Shown here piece after piece: positions 45,504 to 54,220 of a DNA stretch of 64,000 bases. The translations under genes were made by a program, and so were the position numbers. Origin of the DNA: Gordonia sp. SID5947. Its GTDB lineage: Bacteria > Actinomycetota > Actinomycetes > Mycobacteriales > Mycobacteriaceae. How positions within the stretch are numbered: the stretch's first letter is position 1; the number at the start of each line of letters is the position of its first letter. The notes beneath the pieces are model-generated. The model had not been told where the DNA came from. It ran no database searches and was given only the letters and a program-made list of their open reading frames with translations. The stretch spans positions 1,860,001 to 1,924,000 of the forward strand of contig NZ_WWHU01000001.1 in assembly GCF_009862785.1 (NCBI RefSeq), given 5' to 3'.

Positions 45504-46508
45504 TCATGCGACCCCGATGATGCGCGCCACCACATCCGGGTCCACATCGTCGATGGAAGCGGGCACGAACTCGGGACGCCGGTCCTTGTCGATGAGGACC
45601 GCACGCACACCTTCGGCGAAGTCACCGGTGCGCGTGATCTGTTCGGCCGCATGGAGTTCCCGGTCGAAGCACTCGTCAAGGGTGGAGCGTGCGCCCGCCT
45701 CGATCATCGCTGCGGTGACCCACAGACTGGTGGGCGATGCCTGCTCGATGAGATCGACCATCTCAGTTGCCCATTCGTCGCCGACCGCGCCCTTGAGACC
45801 ACCGGTGATCGCAGACACGTTCTCGTCGGCAAAGTACTCAGCGACCTTGCGCAACGGGATCTCGGTCGCCGGCCGATCGTGATGATCTGCAAGGACCTCG
45901 ACGAGCGGTACACCCGCACGTAGCCGGTCGGTGACGTCACCGATGTCGGCCGCGGGCACGAAATGGGTGGCCAGGCCGATCTCGACCGCATCGGCGCCTC
46001 GGATGCGGGACCCGGTCATCCCCAGCCACATTCCGACCCCGTCGGGGAGCCTGGGCAGGAAGTACGTCGCACCGATGTCGGGAAAGAACCCGATCGCCGT
46101 CTCCGGCATGGCGATCTGCGCATTCTCACTCACCACCCGGACCTCACCGTGCACGCTGATCCCGAGGCCACCGCCCATGGCCGCCCCGTCGATGACGGCC
46201 ACGTACGGCTTCGCGTAGTTCGCCACCAGCTGATCCAGGCGGTACTCGGCCGCGAAATACCGCGTCACGGCTTCGAACTCCCCCGCCACCGCGTGCTCGC
46301 GGATGGCGCGGATGTCGCCGCCTGCACAGAAGGCGCGGGCGCCTGCCGAAGTCACGAGCACCGTCTCGATCCCGTCGTCGTCCTCCCACTCGGTGAGCAC
46401 GCGGTGCATGTCGTCGACCATGGTCTGATCCAGCGCGTTGAGGGCTTTCGGCCGGTCGAGGATGATCTCACCGACACCGTTGACGACCGACGTGCGAATG
46501 AACGACAT
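45504..46508 (-). CDS. 3-hydroxyisobutyryl-CoA hydrolase-like (crotonase superfamily)
   Basis: The 334-residue protein has the HIBYL-CoA hydrolase pattern: ARAFCAGGDIRAI, GGGLGISVHG and MPETAIGFFPDIGATYFL, plus a longer C-terminal part than simple enoyl-CoA hydratases. In valine breakdown the enzyme frees 3-hydroxyisobutyrate from its CoA ester. ATG 46508 gives the family N-terminus MSFIRTSVVNG. It stands alone, convergent with the lipoprotein gene, and no valine-pathway genes are adjacent. Confidence 0.87.
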   Translation of the reverse strand: MSFIRTSVVNGVGEIILDRPKALNALDQTMVDDMHRVLTEWEDDDGIETVLVTSAGARAFCAGGDIRAIREHAVAGEFEAVTRYFAAEYRLDQLVANYAKPYVAVIDGAAMGGGLGISVHGEVRVVSENAQIAMPETAIGFFPDIGATYFLPRLPDGVGMWLGMTGSRIRGADAVEIGLATHFVPAADIGDVTDRLRAGVPLVEVLADHHDRPATEIPLRKVAEYFADENVSAITGGLKGAVGDEWATEMVDLIEQASPTSLWVTAAMIEAGARSTLDECFDRELHAAEQITRTGDFAEGVRAVLIDKDRRPEFVPASIDDVDPDVVARIIGVA

Positions 46509-46646
46509 GGGGTCACGGTAGCGGTTCGGCGGGCTGATCTGGCCATGGGACGGTGACCGGACCGCTCGGATATCGGTTGGCAAGCGCGGTCGGGCGGCGT
46601 TACCGTGGACGGCGAGGTCGGTGCGCCGACACCGTCGATCCGAGGA

Positions 46647-46735
46647 GTGATGTCCCAGTCATGAACATCTGAGGTAGGTCCGAACCCGCCGCCGTGCTCT
46701 GCATCGGCAGGCAACGCCCACCACCTCAGGAGTCG
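46647..46735 (+). promoter_or_regulatory. Attenuator-like leader of the ABC-F gene
   Basis: Two minute ORFs overlap in the leader: GTG/ATG-TCC-CAG-TCA-TGA (MSQS, 46650-46664) behind a GAGGAG, and ATG-AAC-ATC-TGA (MNI, 46661-46672). Right after them CTGAGGT (46669-46675) can pair with ACCTCAG (46723-46729), burying the first two bases of the AGGAG (46728-46732) that serves ATG 46740. Ribosome stalling on the small ORFs could free the site, as in antibiotic-induced ABC-F and Erm leaders. Confidence 0.45.
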
Positions 46736-46739
46736 CCGC

Positions 46740-48293
46740 ATGACTGCATCCTCATCGTCGCGCCCACAGCCGGGCCCCTCCATCACCCTGTCCGACGTGT
46801 CATTCACGTGGCCCGATGGCACCGCCGTCTTCGAGCACATCTCGTTGACGGTTCCCGCTGCCGTCTGTTCGCTCGTCGGTGCCAACGGCGCGGGAAAGAG
46901 CACTCTGTTGCGTCTCGTCGCCGGAGATCTGACTCCTCAGCGCGGCAGTGTGGCGGTCCGTGGCGAAGTCGGGATGGTCGGCCAGCACCCGTACGACGAT
47001 CCCGACCTGCACGTCGCCGCCGTCCTCGGCATCGACGAGATCCGTTGCGCGTTACGGCGGATCGAGGCCGGCTCCGTCGACGAGCAGGACTTCGGCATCG
47101 TCGGTGACGACTGGGACGTGGAGGACCGGGCCGCCGGACAGTTGTCCGCGCTCGGCCTACCGGCCGAGCTCGACCGGCGGATCGGCGCACTCTCCGGTGG
47201 CGAGGCCACCCTTCTCGCGATCGTCGCGCAGCTGATTCGCCGGCCCGCGATCCTCCTCCTCGACGAACCGACAAACAACCTCGACAGTGCTTCGCGCACA
47301 AGATTGTTCGACGTGATCGACAAGTTCTCGGGCACCGTGGTGGTGGTCAGCCACGACCTCGAGCTCCTCGAGCGGGTGGATGCCACCCTCGAGCTCTACC
47401 GGGGCGATATCCGGCTTTTCGGTGGTCCGTACTCGCTGTACCGCGACACCCTCGACGCCGAGCAGGAGTCGGCAGAGGCAGCGGTCGCGACCGCTGCGAA
47501 CGACGTGCGCAAGCAGCGTCGCGAGATGGTCGACGCCCAGATCAAGCTCGATCGCCGTGCACGCACCGCGGCGACGGCAGAGCGGGAGAAGCGGGTGCCG
47601 AAGATCATCGCCCACCTCCGCCGAGACGCTGCCCAAGTGTCGGCCGGCAAGCTGCGCAACGCACATCGTGACGATGTCTCCACCGCGGCATCACGTCTGG
47701 ACGCGGCACGCGGTGAGATCCGAGACGACCGCACGGCACGAATCACCATGCCACCGGTCGAGATCTCCTCGCGCGCACAGGTGATCGACGACGAACGGCT
47801 ACGGATCGACGGCCCCGAACGTGTCGCGTTGATCGGACCAAACGGATCCGGCAAGACCACGTTGATCTCCGACCTGATCGCGACGGGACGTGTGCTGGTG
47901 CCGTGTGCGTATGTACCGCAACGAATCACGTTCCGCGACGACCGTCGATCCATCGCGGAGGCCGTGATGGACACGCACCCCGACATCCCGGTGCAGGATG
48001 TTCGCGCGCATCTCGCACGATTCCTGTTCCGCGGCGCCCGGGCAGATCGGGCATTGTGCGAACTGTCGGGCGGGGAGCGACTGCGGGTCGCGTTGGCCAC
48101 CGAACTCATCGCCACCCCGACCCCGAAGCTTCTCATCCTGGACGAGCCGACCAACAACCTCGACATCGACACCATCGAAGAGCTCGCGGCCGCAGTCCAC
48201 GAGTGGTCGGCCGCTTTGCTGGTGGTCTCGCACGACACCGGCTTCCTCGACCGCGTCGCGATCGACCGGACCGTCGAGGTGCCTGCGCGGTGA
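46740..48293 (+). CDS. ABC-F family ATPase (ribosome-associated, possible antibiotic resistance type)
   Basis: Two nucleotide-binding domains in one 517-residue chain with no membrane segments. Walker A motifs are GANGAGKST and GPNGSGKTT, signatures LSGGEATLL and LSGGERLRV, and Walker B/ABC-F motifs LLLDEPTNNLD and LILDEPTNNLD. A charged helical linker (residues about 245-310) corresponds to the P-site tRNA-interaction motif. ABC-F proteins act on the ribosome; some displace antibiotics, others assist translation. The short chain and the leader ORFs favour a resistance-type member, but the target drug cannot be read from sequence. Confidence 0.9.
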   Translation: MTASSSSRPQPGPSITLSDVSFTWPDGTAVFEHISLTVPAAVCSLVGANGAGKSTLLRLVAGDLTPQRGSVAVRGEVGMVGQHPYDDPDLHVAAVLGIDEIRCALRRIEAGSVDEQDFGIVGDDWDVEDRAAGQLSALGLPAELDRRIGALSGGEATLLAIVAQLIRRPAILLLDEPTNNLDSASRTRLFDVIDKFSGTVVVVSHDLELLERVDATLELYRGDIRLFGGPYSLYRDTLDAEQESAEAAVATAANDVRKQRREMVDAQIKLDRRARTAATAEREKRVPKIIAHLRRDAAQVSAGKLRNAHRDDVSTAASRLDAARGEIRDDRTARITMPPVEISSRAQVIDDERLRIDGPERVALIGPNGSGKTTLISDLIATGRVLVPCAYVPQRITFRDDRRSIAEAVMDTHPDIPVQDVRAHLARFLFRGARADRALCELSGGERLRVALATELIATPTPKLLILDEPTNNLDIDTIEELAAAVHEWSAALLVVSHDTGFLDRVAIDRTVEVPAR

Positions 48294-48360
48294 TCAGGAG
48301 CTGTGGCCCCTCGTTTCCTGACCGCGACAAGGCGGGCGGTGGCGGGCATACTGACTGCCG

Positions 48361-49095
48361 ATGAGCCCATCGCGTGAGGTGCCGCCGGTTCCCGTCGTCC
48401 TTGTCCACGGCCTCCGGGTGAGTGGGGCGGCGCTGCACCGCATCGCGGCGGGGATCACCGACCGGCCGGTCCGCACCCCCGACCTGCCCGGTCACGGCAC
48501 CCGGTCGAACGAGACCTTCACCATCGACGCCGCCGTCACGGCGGTGGTGAACACCGTGCACGACGTCGGGGCGCCGGCGGTCGTGGCCGGGATGTCACTG
48601 GGCGGATACGTCTCGATGGCAGTGGCCGGCCGCCACCCCGAGGCAGTCGCGGGACTGGCCGCGATGTGCGCGACCACGCAGCCGAGCCGGCTCTTCGCGG
48701 CCCCGTTCCGCGCGTTCGGCGCGGCCACCGGCTTCCTCCCCCGCCAGGCTGCCGTCATCAGCAAAGGGCTCACACGGGTGGCGGTCGGCACGCGCGTCGC
48801 GGAGGACATGGAGGCAGGTGGCCTGGCGCTCCACTCGATCCGCGACGTCGTCGACGAGCTGTCGAGGTTCGATGCGCTCGCCGAGGTCGCCCGGTATCCC
48901 GGACCGATCGAGTTCATCAACGGCGGCTGGGACCAGTTCCGTCTCCACGAGCAGCGCTTCGCATCGGTCTCTCCGCATGCCCAGCTCCAGGTCATCCCCC
49001 GCGCCGCGCATCTGTTTCCGCTGATCCAGCCGAACCGGACGGCCTCCCTGATCGGTGATTTCGCCCGCCGATGTGACCAGAACCGCCCGGTGTGA
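48361..49095 (+). CDS. Alpha/beta hydrolase
   Basis: A 244-residue alpha/beta-hydrolase fold protein: oxyanion-hole LVHGLRVSG, nucleophile elbow GMSLGGY (Ser near residue 81), acid in GGWDQFRLHE and catalytic His in AAHLFPL. There is no signal peptide, so it is cytosolic. Likely an esterase or lactonase; substrate unknown. It lies 67 bp after the ABC-F gene in the same direction. Confidence 0.87.
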   Translation: MSPSREVPPVPVVLVHGLRVSGAALHRIAAGITDRPVRTPDLPGHGTRSNETFTIDAAVTAVVNTVHDVGAPAVVAGMSLGGYVSMAVAGRHPEAVAGLAAMCATTQPSRLFAAPFRAFGAATGFLPRQAAVISKGLTRVAVGTRVAEDMEAGGLALHSIRDVVDELSRFDALAEVARYPGPIEFINGGWDQFRLHEQRFASVSPHAQLQVIPRAAHLFPLIQPNRTASLIGDFARRCDQNRPV

Positions 49096-49207
49096 TCGTG
49101 CCCAGGTTTCGACTAGTCGCCACTCACTTGTGTGACCTCGCATACAATCCCTGGGGACCTGCGGTGGAGTGCACCGCAGAGAGCGATTGTCGTTGTGAGG
49201 TGTGCCG

Positions 49208-50101
49208 GTGAGTTGGCGTGTGTTCAGTGGTGGTCCAGCAGTCCTGATCGCCGTTGCAGTGGTTGCAATCGCGGTGACGGGCCTCGTGACCCCGCCATCT
49301 GCCCAGGCCGCGCCGGGGGCGACACCCGTGAGGTACACCAACGGGACCTACGTGGCGATGGGCGATTCCCGGGCGTCCGGGGGCTTCTTCACGCCGACGC
49401 CGGACTACTTCCTCGGTTGCAAACGGTCGGCGGCCAACTACCCGGCGATCGTGGCGTTGCTGACACGGCCCCGGCACTTCGTCGACACATCGTGTGCCGG
49501 CGCCCAGGCGCCGAACCTGTATGCCGTCGGGCAACGGACCAACGCCGGGGTCAAACCACCGCAGTTGCGCATGGTGCCGAGGGACGCCCAGGTGGTGACG
49601 GTGAGCATCGGCGGCAACGACATGCGGTGGGGTGCGATTCTGGGCAAGTGCACCACGGCCCCGCTCACCGACCGGTTCTGCCGGTCCAATCGCAGACTCG
49701 CCGGAGAGGCACGCTGGCGGATCGCCCGCATGGAGAACCGGGTGACCCCTGCTCTGCGCGCGATCCGTCAACAGGCGCCACGGGCGCAGATCATCGTCGT
49801 CGGGATCGGCGGATTCATGGGCAACCACGGCTGTTGGCCGATGGTGCCCATCAGCGATCCCGACGTCCGTTGGATGAACGAGGTCTTCAACCGGGCCGGG
49901 GATGCGCTTCGTCGCGCCACCGCCAAGGTGGGCGGCACCTTCGTCGACGCCAATCGCCGGTCGGCGGGCCATGACCCGTGCAACGTGATCGACCCGTGGT
50001 ACGAGAGCGCCCTCTCCAACCGGATCGCGTACCCGTACCACATCAACCAGGCCGGCGCGATCGCCATCGCAACGATGGTGAACGGGGCGATTCTGCGCTG
50101 A
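49208..50101 (+). CDS. Secreted SGNH-type lipase/esterase
   Basis: An N-terminal signal peptide (hydrophobic VLIAVAVVAIAVTG, cleavage near SAQA-AP) is followed by an SGNH hydrolase domain: block I AMGDSRASGG with the Ser nucleophile, block III SIGGNDMRW, and the C-terminal His in YHINQAG. Several Cys pairs suit an exported protein. GTG 49208 is favoured by a GAGG seven bases upstream; GTG 49202 is also possible. 297 residues. Family members hydrolyse lipids or acylated polysaccharides. Confidence 0.85.
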   Translation: MSWRVFSGGPAVLIAVAVVAIAVTGLVTPPSAQAAPGATPVRYTNGTYVAMGDSRASGGFFTPTPDYFLGCKRSAANYPAIVALLTRPRHFVDTSCAGAQAPNLYAVGQRTNAGVKPPQLRMVPRDAQVVTVSIGGNDMRWGAILGKCTTAPLTDRFCRSNRRLAGEARWRIARMENRVTPALRAIRQQAPRAQIIVVGIGGFMGNHGCWPMVPISDPDVRWMNEVFNRAGDALRRATAKVGGTFVDANRRSAGHDPCNVIDPWYESALSNRIAYPYHINQAGAIAIATMVNGAILR

Positions 50102-50162
50102 CCACCGATGATCGGCCCGGCGAACCGGTACCGATCATCGGTCGCCGATCAGTTGTCGCGCG

Positions 50163-50426
50163 TCATGACCGCGGCCGCCACGCCGCCCATCCGACGAAGA
50201 CGAGGGCGACGACGAGCAGCACCGCCCCCACCCAGAGATTGGCGCCGCTGCCCACCGACATGTCGATCGGATCGGTCGATCGCTGTGTGGAGGCGGCGCC
50301 CGCCTCTGCCGCGGACGGCAGCAGCCCGGCGATCAGCAGGACGACACCGTAGATCCCCATCAGGGCACCGACGATGTTGCGGATGTCGAACAGCCGCGCG
50401 AAGGTTCGGGTCTTCTTGTCGCTCAT
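50163..50426 (-). CDS. Small two-TM membrane protein next to the symporter
   Basis: An 87-residue protein with two hydrophobic segments (about residues 16-37 and 63-82) joined by a polar loop. I do not recognise the family. It starts 25 bp after the symporter stop on the same strand, so it is probably translated from the same mRNA and may assist the transporter. Function unknown. Confidence 0.7.
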   Translation of the reverse strand: MSDKKTRTFARLFDIRNIVGALMGIYGVVLLIAGLLPSAAEAGAASTQRSTDPIDMSVGSGANLWVGAVLLVVALVFVGWAAWRPRS

Positions 50427-50451
50427 GGTGAACGCTCCTTGGTCTGTCGGG

Positions 50452-52155
50452 TCAGTGGAAGACGATGTTGAGGATGATGACGAGCCCGATCACCAGGGCG
50501 CCGAGCGGCACCGGCCGCGCGATCCATGGGGTGGAGCTGTCATCGCCCTTCAACGTCGCCTTGTCGGTCAGCGAGTACACGAAGCCCTTCAGCTCGGACT
50601 CGGGCTTCGGCCGTGTCACCAACGAAACACCCACCGACACAAGGATGTCGACGATGAACGCCATCGATGCCGCGACGAAGGGCATGCCCTGCCCCGGCAG
50701 GTTGATCACGCCCGTCTCCTGCAGGATGAACACGACCACCGCCGCCGACGTACCGCTGACGAGGCCCACCCAGCCGGCGGTCGGAGTCATCCGTTTCCAG
50801 AACATGCCGAGGATGAACGTGGCGAACAACGGCGCGTTGAAGAAGCCGAACAGCGTCTGCAGGTAATCCATCAGGTTCGAGTACCCCGATGCGATGGTGG
50901 CGGTTCCGATCGCCAGCACCACCGCGGCGACCGTCGCGATCCGCCCGACCGTGATGTAGTAGTTGTCCTCGCGGTTCTTCACCACGTATTGCTGCCAGAT
51001 GTCATAGCTGAACACCGTGTTGAAGGCGGAGACGTTGGCCGCCATGCCTGCCATGAAGGATGCGATGAGTCCCGCGACCGCGACGCCGAGCAGACCGTTC
51101 GGCAAGATGTCGCGCATCATGAGCAGCATGGCGTCGTTGTAGGTGATCCCGTTGCCCGAGCCGGTGTTCTTGAGGTGGATCATGTCGCCGATCGCCGCCG
51201 CGCAGATCATGCCGGGCACGACCACCACGAACGGGATGAACATCTTCGGGATGGCGCCGATGATCGGTGCGCGCCGCGCCGCCGACATCGAATCCGACGC
51301 CATGGCCCGCTGCACCTCGACGAAGTTCGTGGTCCAGTACCCGAACGACAACACGAATCCGAGGCCGAACACGATGCCGACGACCGACCAGACCGGCGAC
51401 GAAAATCCGCTCAACGCCTGTCCGGGCCAGGACGACAACTGTTCGCCCACGGTCGCCGTCACCGTCCCGTCAGATGCATGGGTGTCGATCACCTTGTCCT
51501 TGAGACCGCTCCAACCGCCGACCTTGATCAGACCGATGACGGTGAGCGGAACCAGCGCGGCGAGGATCACGAAGAACTGCAACACCTCGTTGTAGATCGC
51601 CGCCGACAGACCGCCCAACGCCGTGTAGGTGAGCACCACCGCCGCTGCGACGATGAGCGAGATCCATTGTGGCCACCCGAGTACCGCGTTGATCACGGTC
51701 GCCAGCAGGAACAGGTTGACACCGGCGATGAGCACCTGGGCCACCGCGAAGCTGAGCGCGTTGACCAGATGCGCGCCGGTCCCGAACCGGCGACGCATGA
51801 ACTCGGGGACGCTGCGGACCTTCGAGCCGTAGTAGAAGGGCATCATCACGAGACCCAGGAACACCATCGCCGGTACGGCGCCGATCCAGTAGTAGTGCAT
51901 GGTCGCCAGACCGATCTGGGCGCCATTGGCGGACATGCCCATGATCTCGACCGCACCGAGGTTGGCCGACACGAAGGCGATACCGGTGACCCAGGCCGGC
52001 AAGCGACGGCCGGACAGGAAGAAGTCCATGCTGGTCGCGATCTGGCTGCGCGCGAGATAGCCGATCCCCAGCACGAACACGAAGTAGATGGCGATGAGGA
52101 CGTAGTCCATCACCCCGGTGTTCAACCGGAGGATGGAGTCGGATGCCAGGTTCAC
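50452..52155 (-). CDS. Sodium:solute symporter (SSS family), probable galactose/glucose type
   Basis: The 567-residue protein has about 14 hydrophobic segments and SSS-family features: FFLSGRRLPAW after TM1, FVSANLGAVEIMG, and GLIASFMAGMAANVSAFNTV. These resemble SGLT-type sugar transporters. The sugar is suggested by the neighbours: it is divergent from the DeoR-galT-galK operon and shares the same regulatory gap. It should import galactose with Na+. Confidence 0.88.
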   Translation of the reverse strand: MNLASDSILRLNTGVMDYVLIAIYFVFVLGIGYLARSQIATSMDFFLSGRRLPAWVTGIAFVSANLGAVEIMGMSANGAQIGLATMHYYWIGAVPAMVFLGLVMMPFYYGSKVRSVPEFMRRRFGTGAHLVNALSFAVAQVLIAGVNLFLLATVINAVLGWPQWISLIVAAAVVLTYTALGGLSAAIYNEVLQFFVILAALVPLTVIGLIKVGGWSGLKDKVIDTHASDGTVTATVGEQLSSWPGQALSGFSSPVWSVVGIVFGLGFVLSFGYWTTNFVEVQRAMASDSMSAARRAPIIGAIPKMFIPFVVVVPGMICAAAIGDMIHLKNTGSGNGITYNDAMLLMMRDILPNGLLGVAVAGLIASFMAGMAANVSAFNTVFSYDIWQQYVVKNREDNYYITVGRIATVAAVVLAIGTATIASGYSNLMDYLQTLFGFFNAPLFATFILGMFWKRMTPTAGWVGLVSGTSAAVVVFILQETGVINLPGQGMPFVAASMAFIVDILVSVGVSLVTRPKPESELKGFVYSLTDKATLKGDDSSTPWIARPVPLGALVIGLVIILNIVFH

Positions 52156-52241
52156 GGCAACCCCCTTGTTGCGCTCGGCATGTCGATGACTGTCAGAAAC
52201 TAACAGAAGATAACACCACGCTCGTGCGGAATTGTGACTAG

Positions 52242-52271
52242 ATGTTCGTTTCGGTTCGTTCCTGCTAATAT
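52242..52271 (+). promoter_or_regulatory. DeoR operator and leaderless promoter of the gal operon
   Basis: ATGTTCGTTTCGGTTCGTT (52242-52260) contains two TTCGTT units ten bases apart, close to the TTCG-based operators of GlpR/DeoR regulators. TAATAT (52266-52271) is a near-consensus -10 six bases before ATG 52278, so the deoR message is probably leaderless and self-repressed. A second AT-rich block, AACTAACAGAAGATAAC, lies nearer the symporter start. Confidence 0.6.
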
Positions 52272-52277
52272 CTCGCC

Positions 52278-53072
52278 ATGCTTGCAGCGGAGCGCCGGGG
52301 ACACGTCCTGGCCGCCGTGGTCTCCCGGGGCGCGGTACGGGTCGCCGACCTCGCCGCCGAACTGGGTGTCTCCGAGATGACGATCCGCCGGGATCTCGAT
52401 CAGCTCGAGACCGACGGGGAACTCAGCAAGGTCCACGGTGGCGCTGTCCGGATGGATGGCGAGCCGGCAGGACGCGGGCTCGAGCCGCCCTCGTCACTCA
52501 AGGCGGCCCGCGAGCCGGATGCCAAGCGCGCCATCGCAGGGGCCGCGTTGCCGATGATCGAAGACGGCATGACCGTCGCGATCGGGGCAGGCACCACGAC
52601 CCTGGAGCTCGCCCGGCTGCTCCGCGGACGTGACATTGCAGTGGTCACCAACTCGGTGTCCATCTTCCAGCTGCTGACCGACCCCTCGGATTCCTACCTC
52701 GCCGCCGCGAGTGTGCAACTCACCGGCGGACAACGGACGCCGTCGGATGCCCTCGTGGGGCCGATCGCCAACTCCGCGCTGGAGCGCTACCGCACCGACC
52801 GAGCCTTCGTCGGGACGCACGGAATCGATCCGACCGCAGGATTCACCACTCCCAATCTCGGTGAGGCCGAGACGAATCGGAAGCTCCTCAGCACGGCGCG
52901 GTCGACGGTCGTCCTTGCCGACCACACCAAGTACGACGAGATCGGCGCGCATCTGTTCGCCGAATTCGACCAGATCGACCGCTTGGTGACCGACGACGGT
53001 CTGCCGACGGTCGCCCGCACCGAACTCGCCGACCTCACGGTGCTCACCATCGCCGAAGGAAGACCTCGATGA
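52278..53072 (+). CDS. DeoR-family sugar-operon regulator
   Basis: The N-terminal HTH (RVADLAAELGVSEMTIRRDL with LETDGELSKVHGGAV) is a textbook DeoR domain. The C-terminal sensor has IGAGTTTLELARLL and the ADHTKYDEIG loop that binds sugar phosphates. 264 residues. It overlaps galT by four bases (ATGA), so it is co-transcribed with the pathway it most likely controls. Galactose-1-phosphate or another sugar phosphate is a plausible effector. Confidence 0.92.
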   Translation: MLAAERRGHVLAAVVSRGAVRVADLAAELGVSEMTIRRDLDQLETDGELSKVHGGAVRMDGEPAGRGLEPPSSLKAAREPDAKRAIAGAALPMIEDGMTVAIGAGTTTLELARLLRGRDIAVVTNSVSIFQLLTDPSDSYLAAASVQLTGGQRTPSDALVGPIANSALERYRTDRAFVGTHGIDPTAGFTTPNLGEAETNRKLLSTARSTVVLADHTKYDEIGAHLFAEFDQIDRLVTDDGLPTVARTELADLTVLTIAEGRPR

Positions 53073-54220
53073 CCTCACATGACACGACCGGCGATCCCGC
53101 ACGGACCGACACGGTAGGTCGACGATTGCCGACGCCGCAGCAGGCGTCCCTGGCAGACGACCGGCAGATCCTCTTCTTCTCCACCGCGAAGAACCCACCG
53201 GCGCCCGGCATCGACCGTCGCGACCTGCCGCCACGCCCGGACGACTCGGCCACTCGCATCCGCCGAGACCCGCAGATCGGCGACTGGGTCATGGTCGCCC
53301 CCGCCCGGCAGGAGCGCACCTACAAACCGCCGCGACGGATGTGCCCACTGTGTCCGGATCCGTCCGGGCGCTCCAGCGAGGTCCCCGCCGACGACTATGA
53401 CGTGGTGGTGTTCGAGAACCGCTTTCCGTCGTTGGCAACTGCGCACGCCGGCAGCGGGTTCGAGCTGCCCGAACGCTCCGGGGATCTCGCCGTCGAGGCG
53501 CCCGGGTACGGCCGCTGTGAAGTGGTCTGTTTCAGCAGCGATCACGAGGGTTCATTCTCCGGACTCACTCCCGAGCGCGCGCGGCTGGTGGTCGACGTCT
53601 GGTCCCAACGTACCGACGATCTGCTCGCCCGCGACGGCGTCGAAGAGGTCTTCTGCTTCGAGAACCGGGGCGAGGAGATCGGGGTGACCCTGTCACACCC
53701 GCACGGTCAGATCTACGCGTACCCGTTTCGCACGCACCGGACCGAGACCATGCTGCGCACCGCAGCCGCCCACCGAGAGGCGACCGGAACCGACCTGTTC
53801 GAGTCGATCCTCGCAGCGGAGATGAGCAGCGGGGAGCGGATTCTCGTCCAGACCGCGCACACCGTGGCCTTCGTCCCTTTCGCCGCCCGCTGGCCTGCCG
53901 AGGTCCACATCTACCCGCAGCGCCACGTCCGTCGACTCTCTGAACTCACCGACGACGAAGCCGACGATCTGGCACGTGTGTACCTGATGGTGCTGCGCGC
54001 CTACGACGCGCTCTACGGTCAACCGTTGCCCTACATCGCCTCGTGGCATCAGTACCGTGAGGATTCGGCGGAAGGCTACCTCCACGCCGAGCTCTTCTCC
54101 GTGCGGCGCAGCGCCGACAAGCTCAAGTACCTCGCCGGTTCCGAGTCGGGCCGCGACGCGTTCGTCACCGACAAGACACCCGAGGACGTGGCCGCGGACC
54201 TGCGCGAGGCGATGGCATGA
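53069..54220 (+). CDS. galT: Galactose-1-phosphate uridylyltransferase
   Basis: Leloir-pathway enzyme of the HIT superfamily: it exchanges UMP between UDP-glucose and galactose-1-phosphate. The active-site SHPHGQIYAYPF, with the nucleophilic His, and the zinc-binding CPLCPDPSGR are visible. An N-terminal stretch of about 30 residues precedes the usual start of the fold. 383 residues. It is coupled to deoR and galK by ATGA overlaps. Confidence 0.96.
   Translation: MTSHDTTGDPARTDTVGRRLPTPQQASLADDRQILFFSTAKNPPAPGIDRRDLPPRPDDSATRIRRDPQIGDWVMVAPARQERTYKPPRRMCPLCPDPSGRSSEVPADDYDVVVFENRFPSLATAHAGSGFELPERSGDLAVEAPGYGRCEVVCFSSDHEGSFSGLTPERARLVVDVWSQRTDDLLARDGVEEVFCFENRGEEIGVTLSHPHGQIYAYPFRTHRTETMLRTAAAHREATGTDLFESILAAEMSSGERILVQTAHTVAFVPFAARWPAEVHIYPQRHVRRLSELTDDEADDLARVYLMVLRAYDALYGQPLPYIASWHQYREDSAEGYLHAELFSVRRSADKLKYLAGSESGRDAFVTDKTPEDVAADLREAMA

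Noticed and set aside
53069..54220. UDP-glucose epimerase (galE) expected with galT and galK
   Set aside because: I looked for it in the locus and found none; the gene must be elsewhere in the genome, so nothing is annotated.
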